From contig JAEINT010000005.1 of assembly GCA_016342745.1 (NCBI GenBank), positions 62,001 through 126,000 of the forward strand: 64,000 nucleotides of DNA, read 5' to 3'. Every line of letters starts with the position of its first letter. Position 1 is the stretch's first letter. Below the pieces are notes generated by a model. The model had not been told where the DNA came from. It did not search any database and saw only the letters and a program-made list of their open reading frames with translations. The translations under genes and the position numbers were made by a program. Source of the DNA: Labilibaculum sp. Lineage in GTDB: Bacteria > Bacteroidota > Bacteroidia > Bacteroidales > Marinifilaceae. Below, piece after piece: positions 8,428-16,872 of the stretch.

Positions 8428-10668
8428 TTAGCTGTATTCCTCAATGTTCTCTATACGTTTCACATTATCAAGGCCTTTAATTTTAATTAACTTCATAATT
8501 AAATTGTTAAGATCCTCAGTGTTGTGAACATAGAGATGAATAAGGCCTTCGAATATACCATCATGACTTTCAAAGTGTAAGGAGCGCATGTTTACATCAT
8601 GGTCCTTTGAGATAATATTAGTTACCTCATTTACAATACCAATTTTATCGATACCGGAAAGTTCTATAATAGCAAGAAATGACATTAATCGATGACTAGT
8701 CCAATCGGCAGCAAGAATTCGATCGCCTTGACTAGACATCAATTTTAGAGCGTTAGGACATTTTCTTTTGTGAATGGTCACATTGTTAGCCATGTCTAAA
8801 TGACCTAAAACTTCATCACCAGGAATTGGTTTACAACATGGAGCTATTCGATAGCTTTCATTTGCGGCCAATTCACTAAGCATTAGTGTTTTCTTTTTAT
8901 CTACTTCGGGCTTTGAAGTTGCTGTTTCAAGAATTTCTTCTTCTTCCTCTTTAGAATCTCCAAAGAACTGTAGCTTCCAATATTTTATAAATTTACTTTT
9001 CGATTTCTTTCTTACAACTTCATCAACTTCATTAATGTTGATTTTTTCCAAACCAATCTTGTAGTATAACTCTTCTTTGTTGGACAACTTATAGTGCTCA
9101 AGCATTTTACGATATGCTTTTGCATTTAATTTTAGTCCTGAATCTACTAGTTTATCTTCAAGTACTCTGGCTCCTTTAATCGTATATTCTTTTCGCTCCT
9201 TTTTAAAAGCCGATTTTATTTTTGATTTCGATTTTGCAGTAACCACAAAATCCATCCATTCGTGCTTTGGAGTTTGTTTGTCCGAAGTAAGAATTTCTAC
9301 TTGGTCGCCACTTTTTAATACATGACTAAGTGGAACTAACTTGTGGTTTACTTTGGCTCCAATGCAACGATTTCCAATATCAGTATGAATATCGTAAGCA
9401 AAATCGAGTGTTGTTACATTTTTGGGTAGGGTTCTTATGTGCCCTTTAGGCGTAAAAACTTGAATTTCTTGAGAGAATAAATTCAATTTAAACTCATCTA
9501 GAAAAGCCATTGCATCTGCTTCCGGATTATCAAGAATTTCACGAACATCTTTAAGCCATTTATCCAATTCCGATTCACCAGAACCATCACTGTATTTTGA
9601 ATGTACAGCAAAACCTTTTTCTGCAATGTCATCCATTCGATCTGTTCTAATCTGGAATTCAACCCAATTACCTTGTGGTCCCATTGCCGTTACGTGAAGA
9701 GCTTCGTATCCATTTGCTTTTGGCGTACTTACCCAATCTCGAATGCGTTCTGGTTTTGGTTTATAGATATCAGTAATTAATGAATAGATGTTCCAACATT
9801 GGTTCTTTTCAGGAATTCCTTTTTCAGGCTCAAATACCACACGTACCGAAATCATATCGTAAATTTCCTCGATACTTGTGTTTTGAGTTTGTATTTTATT
9901 CCAAATCGAAAAAATGGATCGAGGACGGTTCTTAATAGAACATTTTATATTGCCTTCCTTTAATTTTTCTTTAAGAGGAGCAATAATTCGTTTGATGATT
10001 TTTTCTTGTCTCTCTTCTTGCTCTGTTATTTTTTCAGAGATAAGCTTAAAGTCATCGGGATGTTCATATTTTAAACTTAAATCTTCAAGCTCCGATTTGA
10101 TCGCATACAAACCCATTCGAAGTGCCAATGGTGCAAATAGAAATAATGTTTCTCCTGCTATTTTCATTTGCTTTCGCAAAGGCATTGAGTTTAACGTTCG
10201 CATGTTGTGCAAGCGATCAGCCATTTTAATCAGAATCACCCTTAAATCATCTGATAAAGTGAGCAGCATTTTTCGGAAATTTTCTGCCTGCATAGATGTT
10301 TGCTGACCAAAAACACCCGATATTTTGGTTAGTCCATCAACAATTTGAGAAACCTTAGTCCCAAACAAGTTTTCGATATCTTCCAGAGTATAGTCGGTAT
10401 CTTCAACCACATCGTGCAGGAGGGAGGCTACAATTGATTTTGTACCCAAACCCATTTCTTTTGCAGCAATTTGTGCTACCGCAATAGGATGCAGAACGTA
10501 AGGTTCTCCTGATTTACGACGCACTCCTTTATGAGCTTCACATGCAAAATGAAAAGCTTTATCTATAAGTTGTTTACTTTCTGCTCCACGACTTCTTTTA
10601 CAATGCTTTATAAGTTCTTCGTAGGCATCAAGTATTAATTTTTTATCATTTTCGGTCTCTCCACTCAT
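8428..10668 (-). CDS. rel: Bifunctional (p)ppGpp synthetase/hydrolase of the Rel/SpoT type
   Basis: This enzyme makes and degrades the stringent-response alarmone (p)ppGpp. The 746 residues hold an HD hydrolase domain with His60, His85-Asp86 and Glu89-Asp90 (SLLHDVVED), a synthetase domain at about 235-360 with SIFSIWNK, the basic RIRD motif of bifunctional enzymes, the NGYEALH tyrosine loop and EFQIRT. A TGS domain follows at about 390-450 (VFTPKGHIRTLP), then a helical and zinc-finger-like region (SYRIAPCCKPIPGD) and a C-terminal ACT domain. Both active sites look intact. It is the first gene of the rel-fur-purA order on the minus strand. Length is normal. Confidence 0.95.
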   Translation of the reverse strand: MSGETENDKKLILDAYEELIKHCKRSRGAESKQLIDKAFHFACEAHKGVRRKSGEPYVLHPIAVAQIAAKEMGLGTKSIVASLLHDVVEDTDYTLEDIENLFGTKVSQIVDGLTKISGVFGQQTSMQAENFRKMLLTLSDDLRVILIKMADRLHNMRTLNSMPLRKQMKIAGETLFLFAPLALRMGLYAIKSELEDLSLKYEHPDDFKLISEKITEQEERQEKIIKRIIAPLKEKLKEGNIKCSIKNRPRSIFSIWNKIQTQNTSIEEIYDMISVRVVFEPEKGIPEKNQCWNIYSLITDIYKPKPERIRDWVSTPKANGYEALHVTAMGPQGNWVEFQIRTDRMDDIAEKGFAVHSKYSDGSGESELDKWLKDVREILDNPEADAMAFLDEFKLNLFSQEIQVFTPKGHIRTLPKNVTTLDFAYDIHTDIGNRCIGAKVNHKLVPLSHVLKSGDQVEILTSDKQTPKHEWMDFVVTAKSKSKIKSAFKKERKEYTIKGARVLEDKLVDSGLKLNAKAYRKMLEHYKLSNKEELYYKIGLEKININEVDEVVRKKSKSKFIKYWKLQFFGDSKEEEEEILETATSKPEVDKKKTLMLSELAANESYRIAPCCKPIPGDEVLGHLDMANNVTIHKRKCPNALKLMSSQGDRILAADWTSHRLMSFLAIIELSGIDKIGIVNEVTNIISKDHDVNMRSLHFESHDGIFEGLIHLYVHNTEDLNNLIMKLIKIKGLDNVKRIENIEEYS

Positions 10669-10849
10669 AAAAACCTATTTCTTCTAGTTGTTTGTTGTGT
10701 CGCTTAAATGTAGCGAAATCTAATAATTATTTAATACTTAATTAAAGACTTATTTGCCTTTTTTTGTATGAAAACCTACAAATTTTAACGATTTACAGGC
10801 TTTAACCCATCATTTATCGCCAAGTTTATCCTGTTTAGTAAAAAAGAAT

Positions 10850-12166
10850 TTATTTGCGATTTATTATTGCTTCCTCACACTCTTTAGGACCACTAACAAT
10901 TAAATAAAGATCTTCGGTTTGCAGATATTTATTGGCTAAGTCTTTTATTTCTGAAGCCTTAACTGCTTTTAAATCTTTTATGAATTGAATGTAATAGGTG
11001 TTGTCCAAGCCGAATGGTAAGTTTCCTTTTAGACTATCCGATAAGGCAAAAGGACTATCTAAGTTTCGAAGCATTTCACCAGAAATATAATTCTTCACCA
11101 AAGTCAATTCTTCTTCAGAAACCAATTCTTCTCTTAGTCGAGCGATTTCTTTGAAAATTTCAGAAATGGCAGGCTTACAAACTTCAGATCCAACTTCAGT
11201 TACTATAGTTAAATGACCTGCAGTAAGGTGTGAAATCATTATGGAGTTGATCCCATATGTATAGCCTTTGTCTTCTCTGATGTTTTGCATTAATCGGGAG
11301 CCAAAATAGCCACCTAAAATAAGATTAAGTAACTGCATTCCTGTATAGTCAGGATGGCTTTTTGTGAATAGTTTTCGTCCAATTCGAATTGTTGATTGAA
11401 CAGCATCATCTTTGCAAACAAAGGCAGATTTCTGCTCTGATTCCTTTATTTCATAATTGAAAAGATCAGATTTGTTTTCTTGTGGCCATTTGTTAGCACC
11501 AAATAAGTCTTCAATTTGATTTAAGACTGCTTCATCAACTTTACCCGCAACAATGATATGACAATTGCTTGCTGTGTATTGTTTTTTGTGAAAATTCTTA
11601 ACATCATCAATGCAAATAGTATCAAACTCGCTTATTGAAAAGGTATTGGTATAAGGATGTTCTTTACCGTAAATCAATTCGTTAAACTTTTCCTTTGCTA
11701 AAACATTTGTTTTCTGATGTTCAATTTGGAATTGCTGTTTTTTATTGGTCAATATGGTATTGAACTCCTTTTCTGGAAAAATAGAATTCTTAATAAGATC
11801 TTCCGTTACTTTAAGGGTTTCAGATAGATGCTTCTTTAAGGAATACAAGCTAACACTCGCATCATGTTTGGCGGTAGAAAAACCAATGTAAGCACCTAGA
11901 AAATCGAATTTTTCAGCAATTTCTGATGCATTTAAAGAACTCGTTCCTTCATTCATCATTGTGTTTGCAAGAGTTGCAACAAGAGGTTTATCTTGTTGCC
12001 ATATTCCAGCATCAAAAACAAATTCAATTTTTACTACTTCCTGACTTCCACCATCAATTATATGAACAGGGATGTTGTTGCTCAGGATATGTTTCTTTGA
12101 TGGCAATATTTCAATGCTATCAATCGTTTTGAATTCCGGAGCTATATTTCGGTATATATTTTCCAT
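10850..12166 (-). CDS. M16 peptidase family protein, inactive partner subunit
   Basis: This 438-residue protein has the M16 (insulinase/processing peptidase) fold, with FVFDAGIWQQDKPLVATLANTMMNEG in the N-terminal half and YTGMQLLNLILGGYFGSRLMQNIREDKGYTYG in the C-terminal half. The zinc-binding HxxEH is absent: the equivalent stretch reads LANTMMNE, so it should not cleave peptides by itself. The R-x(many)-Y region of the C-terminal half (REDKGYTYG) is kept, as in the non-catalytic subunits of bacterial M16B heterodimers. It starts 2 bases after the stop of the active subunit gene. No signal peptide is visible, so it may be cytoplasmic. Confidence 0.85.
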   Translation of the reverse strand: MENIYRNIAPEFKTIDSIEILPSKKHILSNNIPVHIIDGGSQEVVKIEFVFDAGIWQQDKPLVATLANTMMNEGTSSLNASEIAEKFDFLGAYIGFSTAKHDASVSLYSLKKHLSETLKVTEDLIKNSIFPEKEFNTILTNKKQQFQIEHQKTNVLAKEKFNELIYGKEHPYTNTFSISEFDTICIDDVKNFHKKQYTASNCHIIVAGKVDEAVLNQIEDLFGANKWPQENKSDLFNYEIKESEQKSAFVCKDDAVQSTIRIGRKLFTKSHPDYTGMQLLNLILGGYFGSRLMQNIREDKGYTYGINSIMISHLTAGHLTIVTEVGSEVCKPAISEIFKEIARLREELVSEEELTLVKNYISGEMLRNLDSPFALSDSLKGNLPFGLDNTYYIQFIKDLKAVKASEIKDLANKYLQTEDLYLIVSGPKECEEAIINRK

Positions 12167-12168
12167 TC

Positions 12169-13407
12169 CTATTTTTTAGAGTGATAGTATAATGTTGAGC
12201 AATTTTCTTTTCTAAAGATTTCTGCCGATTTATTTAAAATATCATCAGTATTAACTTTCTGATATTTTTCTACTTCCTTATTAATGTCATTGGCATCACC
12301 CAATAGTTCGTGAGTTGCCAAATTCATAGCCTTGTTTAGGTAACTGATTTCAGAAAAAACAAGAGTCGATTCAACTTTATTTTTCACTTTCTGAAGTTCG
12401 TATTCATCAACCTTTTGGCTTGCTATTTTATTCAGCTCTTCCCAAATAGCATCCTCAGCAACTTTCATATCCACTCCTTCAATCAATTTTCCTGAAATGA
12501 GAAATAAACCAGGTTCAAATTCTCCAGTAAGGTATGCGTCAATAGAAGAAAATAGGTTTTTTTCCTTAACTAATGATTGAAAGATTCTTGACGATTGTCC
12601 ATTCGATAAGACATCAGAGACCAAATCCACAATGTAGAAGTCTTCATCCATTCTTTTTCCCATGTGGAAGGCCATATAAATAGCATCAAAAGGAACATTG
12701 CTTTCCACTTTTTTACTTCGAAATTCGGTTTGAACAGGTTCTACAGGAAGGTTTCTTTCTGCAATTTCTCTGCGTTCAATAGGGGCGAACCATTTTTCTG
12801 CTAGTGTTTTGACCTGTTCTGTCTCTACGTTTCCAGCAACAACCATTATCGCATTATTAGGAGCGTAATGATGAAAAAAGAAGTCTTTTACTTCCTCCAA
12901 TGTTGCCTTTTCAATATGATCGATAGATTTACCAATGGTTGGCCATTGGTAAGGATGCTCTTGATAAGCCAAAGGGCGAAGATGCAACCAAACATCACCG
13001 TAAGGTTGGTTAAAATATCTTTGTTTGAATTCTTCAATAACTACACTTCGCTGTACTTCTAGACTTTTTTCGCTAAAGGCAAGACTTAACATTCTATCAG
13101 ATTCCAACCAAAAAGCAGTTTCTAAATTGGCTTTAGGCACAGTTAAATAATAATTTGTAATGTCGTTATTGGTCCAGGCATTGTTATCTCCGCCAACCAA
13201 CTGTAATGGCTCATCGTAGTTGGGGATATTAACAGAACCTCCAAACATTAAATGCTCAAAAAGATGGGCGAAACCAGTTCTTTCTGGATTCTCATCCTTG
13301 GCGCCTATATTGTATAGAATATTTACAGCAGCCATTGGTGTGGTTTCATCGCGATGGACAATAACCCGCAAGCCATTCTTTAGTGTAAATTTGTCAAATT
13401 CGATCAT
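12169..13407 (-). CDS. M16 zinc peptidase, catalytic subunit
   Basis: This 412-residue peptidase carries the inverted zinc motif HLFEH with His48, Glu51 and His52, and the downstream Glu ligand in VVIEEFKQR near residues 125-126. The N-terminal NGLRVIVHRDETTPMAAVNI and VGGDNNAWTNNDITNYYLTVP are classic for processing-peptidase-like M16 enzymes. The C-terminal half lacks a second zinc site, as expected. The gene is followed after 2 bases by a zinc-less partner, so the two products probably form a heterodimer that degrades or processes peptides. No export signal is seen. Substrates are unknown. It lies downstream of, and close to, the nitronate monooxygenase-like gene on the same strand (32-base gap). 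Confidence 0.9.
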   Translation of the reverse strand: MIEFDKFTLKNGLRVIVHRDETTPMAAVNILYNIGAKDENPERTGFAHLFEHLMFGGSVNIPNYDEPLQLVGGDNNAWTNNDITNYYLTVPKANLETAFWLESDRMLSLAFSEKSLEVQRSVVIEEFKQRYFNQPYGDVWLHLRPLAYQEHPYQWPTIGKSIDHIEKATLEEVKDFFFHHYAPNNAIMVVAGNVETEQVKTLAEKWFAPIERREIAERNLPVEPVQTEFRSKKVESNVPFDAIYMAFHMGKRMDEDFYIVDLVSDVLSNGQSSRIFQSLVKEKNLFSSIDAYLTGEFEPGLFLISGKLIEGVDMKVAEDAIWEELNKIASQKVDEYELQKVKNKVESTLVFSEISYLNKAMNLATHELLGDANDINKEVEKYQKVNTDDILNKSAEIFRKENCSTLYYHSKK

Positions 13408-13439
13408 AATTCTCTTTGTGTGATTTTGAATGGCAAGTT

Positions 13440-14393
13440 TTAAAACTGATATTTTGACGACTGCAATTGAGTCAAGGCTTCTTTGTACTCTGTATTAATT
13501 TCATTGAAGATCTCCGATACAGGCTGAATTTTGCTTATTAAAGCTGAAACTTGACCAATTTCAAGTTCTCCTTCATCTAATTTGCCTTCAAACATTCCTT
13601 GTTTTGCTCGGCCTTTTCCTAATATTTCTCTCATTTCTTCAGCAGATGCACCTCGGCATTCGGCTTCGTTTACTTGTTCGAAGAATTGATTTTTAACCAA
13701 TCGAGTGGGAGCTAATTTCTTTAAAGAAAGTTTCGTTCCTCCTTCATTTAATTCGATTACCGATTTTTTGAAGTTTTCATGAGCTGATGATTCTTCAGCA
13801 ACAGCAAAACGAGTTCCCATTTGAACACCATCAGCACCTAAAACCATTGTTGCTAGCATACTTTCTCCAGAACCAATTCCTCCAGCTGCAATTAATGGCA
13901 AGCTAATAGCTTTTCGAACCGATGGAATCAAGGCTAAAGTTGTCGTTTCTTCTCTACCATTGTGTCCTCCTGCTTCGAATCCTTCAGCAACAACAGCATC
14001 TACGCCTGCATCTTCACATTTTTTTGCGAAAAATGCACTCGATACAACATGCACAACAGTAATTCCATGTTCCTTTAAAAAAGGAGTCCATTTTTTTGGA
14101 CTTCCAGCAGAAGTGAATACAATTTTAACATCTTCTTTTACAATGATCTCCATGATTTTATCCATTTCAGGATAAAGCAAAGGAACATTAACACCAAATG
14201 GTTTTGTAGTTGCAGCTTTTGCTTTCTGAATGTGTTCTTGAAAAGTATCTGGATGCATCGATCCTGCACCAATTAGTCCGAGTCCACCTGCATTACTAAC
14301 TGCCGAAGCTAGTTTCCATCCAGAACACCAAACCATTCCACCTTGAATAATTGGAAATTCTATATTAAAAAGTGATGTTATTCTATTTGTCAT
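13440..14393 (-). CDS. Nitronate monooxygenase / 2-nitropropane dioxygenase-like FMN enzyme
   Basis: This 317-residue TIM-barrel flavoprotein shows the family start PIIQGGMVW, the GGLGLIGAGSM loop, VVAEGFEAGGHNG and the FMN phosphate-binding LIAAGGIGSG and GADGVQMGTRF. The family contains nitronate monooxygenases, which detoxify alkyl nitronates, and FabK-type enoyl-ACP reductases; the sequence alone does not separate them. FabK genes usually lie among fatty-acid genes, which is not the case here. The gene is first in a minus-strand run with the two M16 peptidases. Its leader contains a 10-base perfect inverted repeat that could act in regulation. Confidence 0.82.
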   Translation of the reverse strand: MTNRITSLFNIEFPIIQGGMVWCSGWKLASAVSNAGGLGLIGAGSMHPDTFQEHIQKAKAATTKPFGVNVPLLYPEMDKIMEIIVKEDVKIVFTSAGSPKKWTPFLKEHGITVVHVVSSAFFAKKCEDAGVDAVVAEGFEAGGHNGREETTTLALIPSVRKAISLPLIAAGGIGSGESMLATMVLGADGVQMGTRFAVAEESSAHENFKKSVIELNEGGTKLSLKKLAPTRLVKNQFFEQVNEAECRGASAEEMREILGKGRAKQGMFEGKLDEGELEIGQVSALISKIQPVSEIFNEINTEYKEALTQLQSSKYQF

Positions 14394-14761
14394 ATTTTAT
14401 TGAATCAATTGTCTTTCAACCAAAAAAGACACAAGAACAAAGATTGTATGCTTGTGTCTTAAAGGATAATTTCTATGCTGCAAATTTAGAAAAATTCTTG
14501 ATAAGAATAAGATCTGGAAGTATGATTTTAAGCATGTGCAAAATCCAAAGAAAAAATTATCCAGACAGAGGGAGAGAGCACAATACTCTTTAGAATTAAT
14601 ATATATATGAAAATATATCAAAATATTGCTTTCTTTTGGATAATGCTCCTTGTATCTTAAAGAAGATATTCTTTATTTTAGGCTCCAATAAAAATTAGGG
14701 GTTAACCTTTATCAATCAGTAAGTTTTGGGTTTGATAGATTGATGATATTTAGATATAAGA
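14394..14761. other. Divergent intergenic region between the nitronate monooxygenase-like gene and the first ClC gene
   Basis: These 368 bases separate two divergent genes and hold no convincing coding sequence; short frames on both strands lack codon bias and homology I recognise. The only strong structure is the inverted repeat at 14426-14460. Promoters for both genes must lie here, but I cannot place them with confidence. Confidence 0.6.
14426..14460 (-). repeat. Perfect 10-base inverted repeat in the leader of the nitronate monooxygenase-like gene
   Basis: AAGACACAAG and CTTGTGTCTT are separated by 15 bases. On the minus strand the second arm runs into six T residues, which makes it look like an intrinsic terminator placed 33 bases before the start codon of the downstream gene. 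No gene upstream on that strand needs such a terminator, so an attenuator or operator is possible. Confidence 0.55.
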
Positions 14762-16537
14762 GTGAAGAAAAAAACATTATTAGGACGGTTTTTAGTTTGG
14801 CGATTGAAGAATATTAGCGATCGGCAGTTTATTTCTATAATGGCAATTCTCATTGGAGTTACTTCTGGTGTTGCTGCTGTTATTATAAAAAATGCGGTGC
14901 ATTTTATTAGTTCTCTTCTTCAACAGAACTCTTCAGATGAATATCAAAATATTCTTTACGTTGTTTATCCAACGATCGGAATTTTGGTCGCGGTTTTATT
15001 TATAAAGTTTGTAATTAGACGTCCTGTTCGACATGGTATTCCAAATGTTTTACACAGTATTTCAAAAACGAATGCCCAAATCAATCGGCACAATATGTTT
15101 TCTTCCGTTATAACCTCTGCTTTTACAGTAGGTTTTGGTGGTTCGGTAGGACTGGAGGGACCGACTGTTGCAACAGGTGCAGCACTAGGATCAAATATTG
15201 GTCGACTTTTTCATTTAAACTACAAACAAGTTACTTTACTACTAGGTTGTGCATGTGCTGGTGCAATGGCTGCTATTTTCAAAGCTCCAATTGCGGCAAT
15301 TGTATTTGCTTTGGAAGTAATCATGCTCGATTTAACCATGTGGTCGTTGGTGCCATTGTTGTTGGCTTCGGCTTCGGCTGTTTTAACTTCTTATTTCTTT
15401 TTAGGAATGGATGTTTTATATCCTTTTGAAGTGGAAAACGGCTTTAACATGAAAGATTTACCCTACTATATCGCTTTGGGTATTTTTACAGGTCTAATTG
15501 CAACTTATTTTACCAAGGCGTACATGTTTATTCATGGTGTTTTCGAAAAAATATCATCAGTTTATAGGAAACTTATTTTTGGAGGACTTTCACTTGGATT
15601 AATCATCTTCTTCTTTCCATCACTATTTGGAGAGGGTTATGAGGCTATTAATGCTTCTCTTTCCGGAGATTATTCATACCTGTATAACAATTCATTCTTC
15701 TATTCTTTACAAGATAATTTTTGGGTATTTGCTGGTTTGTTGGTGATGGTTATCTTTTTTAAAGTGATTGCAGCGTCAATTACTTTTGGAGCAGGTGGTG
15801 TTGGAGGTATTTTTGCTCCTACCTTGTTTATGGGCGTAAATGCAGGAGTACTGTTTGCTAAATTGGTTCAGTATTTTGGCTTAAGAAACTTAGAGGTCAA
15901 TAATTTTGCCTTGATTGGTATGGCTGGAATGATTGCAGGAGTTTTACATGCTCCCTTGACTGGCTTGTTCTTAATTGCTGATATTTCGGGTGGATATCAA
16001 TTGTTTGTTCCATTGATGATTACGGCAACAATTTCTTATGCTACTGTAAAAACATTCGAACCTCATTCGGTTTATACCATTCAATTAGCCAAGCGTAAAG
16101 AATTAATGACGCACGATAAAGATCAAAATGTTCTGTCATTAATGCGTGTTACCAAGCTAATTGAAAAGGATTTTAGCACTGTTAATTCTGATGCTACTCT
16201 TGGCGATTTGGTTAAGGTTATCTCTAAAGCACATCGAAATATTTTTATTGTAATTGATGAGGAGAATAATTTCCAGGGAATCGTAAAGCTGGATGATATT
16301 CGTGAAATCATGTTTCAGCCTGAAAAATATAATGAAGTTTTTGTTCGTGATTTAATGGTGGTTCCTCAAGTAGTCATTCAGCACGATGAATCAATGGCTG
16401 ATGTTGCTAGTAAATATCAATATTCCGATAAATTTAATTTGGTAGTTCTTAACGACGGTAAATATTGTGGATGCGTTTCCAGGGCACAAATATTTTCTAC
16501 TTACCGTCGAATGCTAAAACATTTTTCCGAAGATTAA
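14762..16537 (+). CDS. ClC-family chloride channel/transporter with CBS pair, copy 1
   Basis: This 591-residue membrane protein has a ClC core (about residues 1-445) and two cytoplasmic CBS domains (about 450-585) that often bind adenine nucleotides. The only plausible start is GTG, because a stop lies six codons upstream in frame and no ATG is near. Ion-pathway motifs seen are HGIP at 91-94, the gating Glu132 in GLEGPT, FAPT from Phe351 and the chloride-binding Tyr438 in HSVYTIQL. The internal proton-path position is Val186 after Glu185 (FALEV), as in channel-type ClCs rather than the E. coli exchanger. Its second CBS domain is less conserved than in copies 2 and 3. It is first of three tandem paralogues. 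Confidence 0.92.
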   Translation: MKKKTLLGRFLVWRLKNISDRQFISIMAILIGVTSGVAAVIIKNAVHFISSLLQQNSSDEYQNILYVVYPTIGILVAVLFIKFVIRRPVRHGIPNVLHSISKTNAQINRHNMFSSVITSAFTVGFGGSVGLEGPTVATGAALGSNIGRLFHLNYKQVTLLLGCACAGAMAAIFKAPIAAIVFALEVIMLDLTMWSLVPLLLASASAVLTSYFFLGMDVLYPFEVENGFNMKDLPYYIALGIFTGLIATYFTKAYMFIHGVFEKISSVYRKLIFGGLSLGLIIFFFPSLFGEGYEAINASLSGDYSYLYNNSFFYSLQDNFWVFAGLLVMVIFFKVIAASITFGAGGVGGIFAPTLFMGVNAGVLFAKLVQYFGLRNLEVNNFALIGMAGMIAGVLHAPLTGLFLIADISGGYQLFVPLMITATISYATVKTFEPHSVYTIQLAKRKELMTHDKDQNVLSLMRVTKLIEKDFSTVNSDATLGDLVKVISKAHRNIFIVIDEENNFQGIVKLDDIREIMFQPEKYNEVFVRDLMVVPQVVIQHDESMADVASKYQYSDKFNLVVLNDGKYCGCVSRAQIFSTYRRMLKHFSED

Positions 16538-16659
16538 AATTAAGTGGGTTTATAAAGAAAAAATCCTGTAATACACAACAAACGTTTGCTTTGTTAGCAT
16601 TGTTAATCAGCAGGTTAGATCTTTATTTGAAAAGTTTTGAAAATTTCTTTTAAAAAGGG

Positions 16660-16689
16660 TTTTATCTGTTTAATTATCTATTACTTTTG
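16660..16689 (+). promoter_or_regulatory. Candidate promoter for ClC copy 2
   Basis: TACTTTTG at 16682-16689 is an exact TAnnTTTG -7 box. A TTTT at the position expected for the -33 TTTG lies about 18-19 bases upstream. It would give copy 2 transcription separate from copy 1. Confidence 0.5.
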
Positions 16690-16829
16690 CACTCGATTTG
16701 AGAAGGGTTTATGTAAGATTTATTATTAACTATTCAGAAAATCAGGAGAATACATGATTGTTAAGGAATCGCTAGATTTTGTTATGTACTCTTTATCAAA
16801 GGCCGCCTGACTTCTTCAGCCATCCGACC

Positions 16830-16856
16830 TTTACGCAATTAAATTATAGACGTAAA
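16830..16856. repeat. Inverted repeat before ClC copy 2
   Basis: TTTACG and CGTAAA are separated by 15 bases and end 16 bases before the ATG. It may be an operator or leader hairpin covering the ribosome entry region. The arms are short. Confidence 0.3.
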
Positions 16857-16872
16857 CGTTGAATTTTTTACA

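Larger units (their letters stand above)
16538..16872. other. Intergenic leader region between ClC copies 1 and 2
   Basis: These 335 bases hold no gene that I can support. They contain a promoter candidate at 16660-16689 and, between about 16795 and 16830, a short stretch richer in G and C than its surroundings, followed by an inverted repeat. If the promoter is right, copy 2 has a leader of about 175 bases. Confidence 0.5.

Noticed and set aside
14397-14621. A 74-codon minus-strand frame before the nitronate monooxygenase-like gene
   Set aside because: Its translation is not like any family, it overlaps a plus-strand frame of the same kind, and it contains the inverted repeat.
16690-16872. 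A fluoride riboswitch before ClC copy 2
   Set aside because: The GACTTCTTC stretch loosely recalls the 3' part of that motif, but the conserved 5' GGnGATGGnGTTCnCC element is not present.
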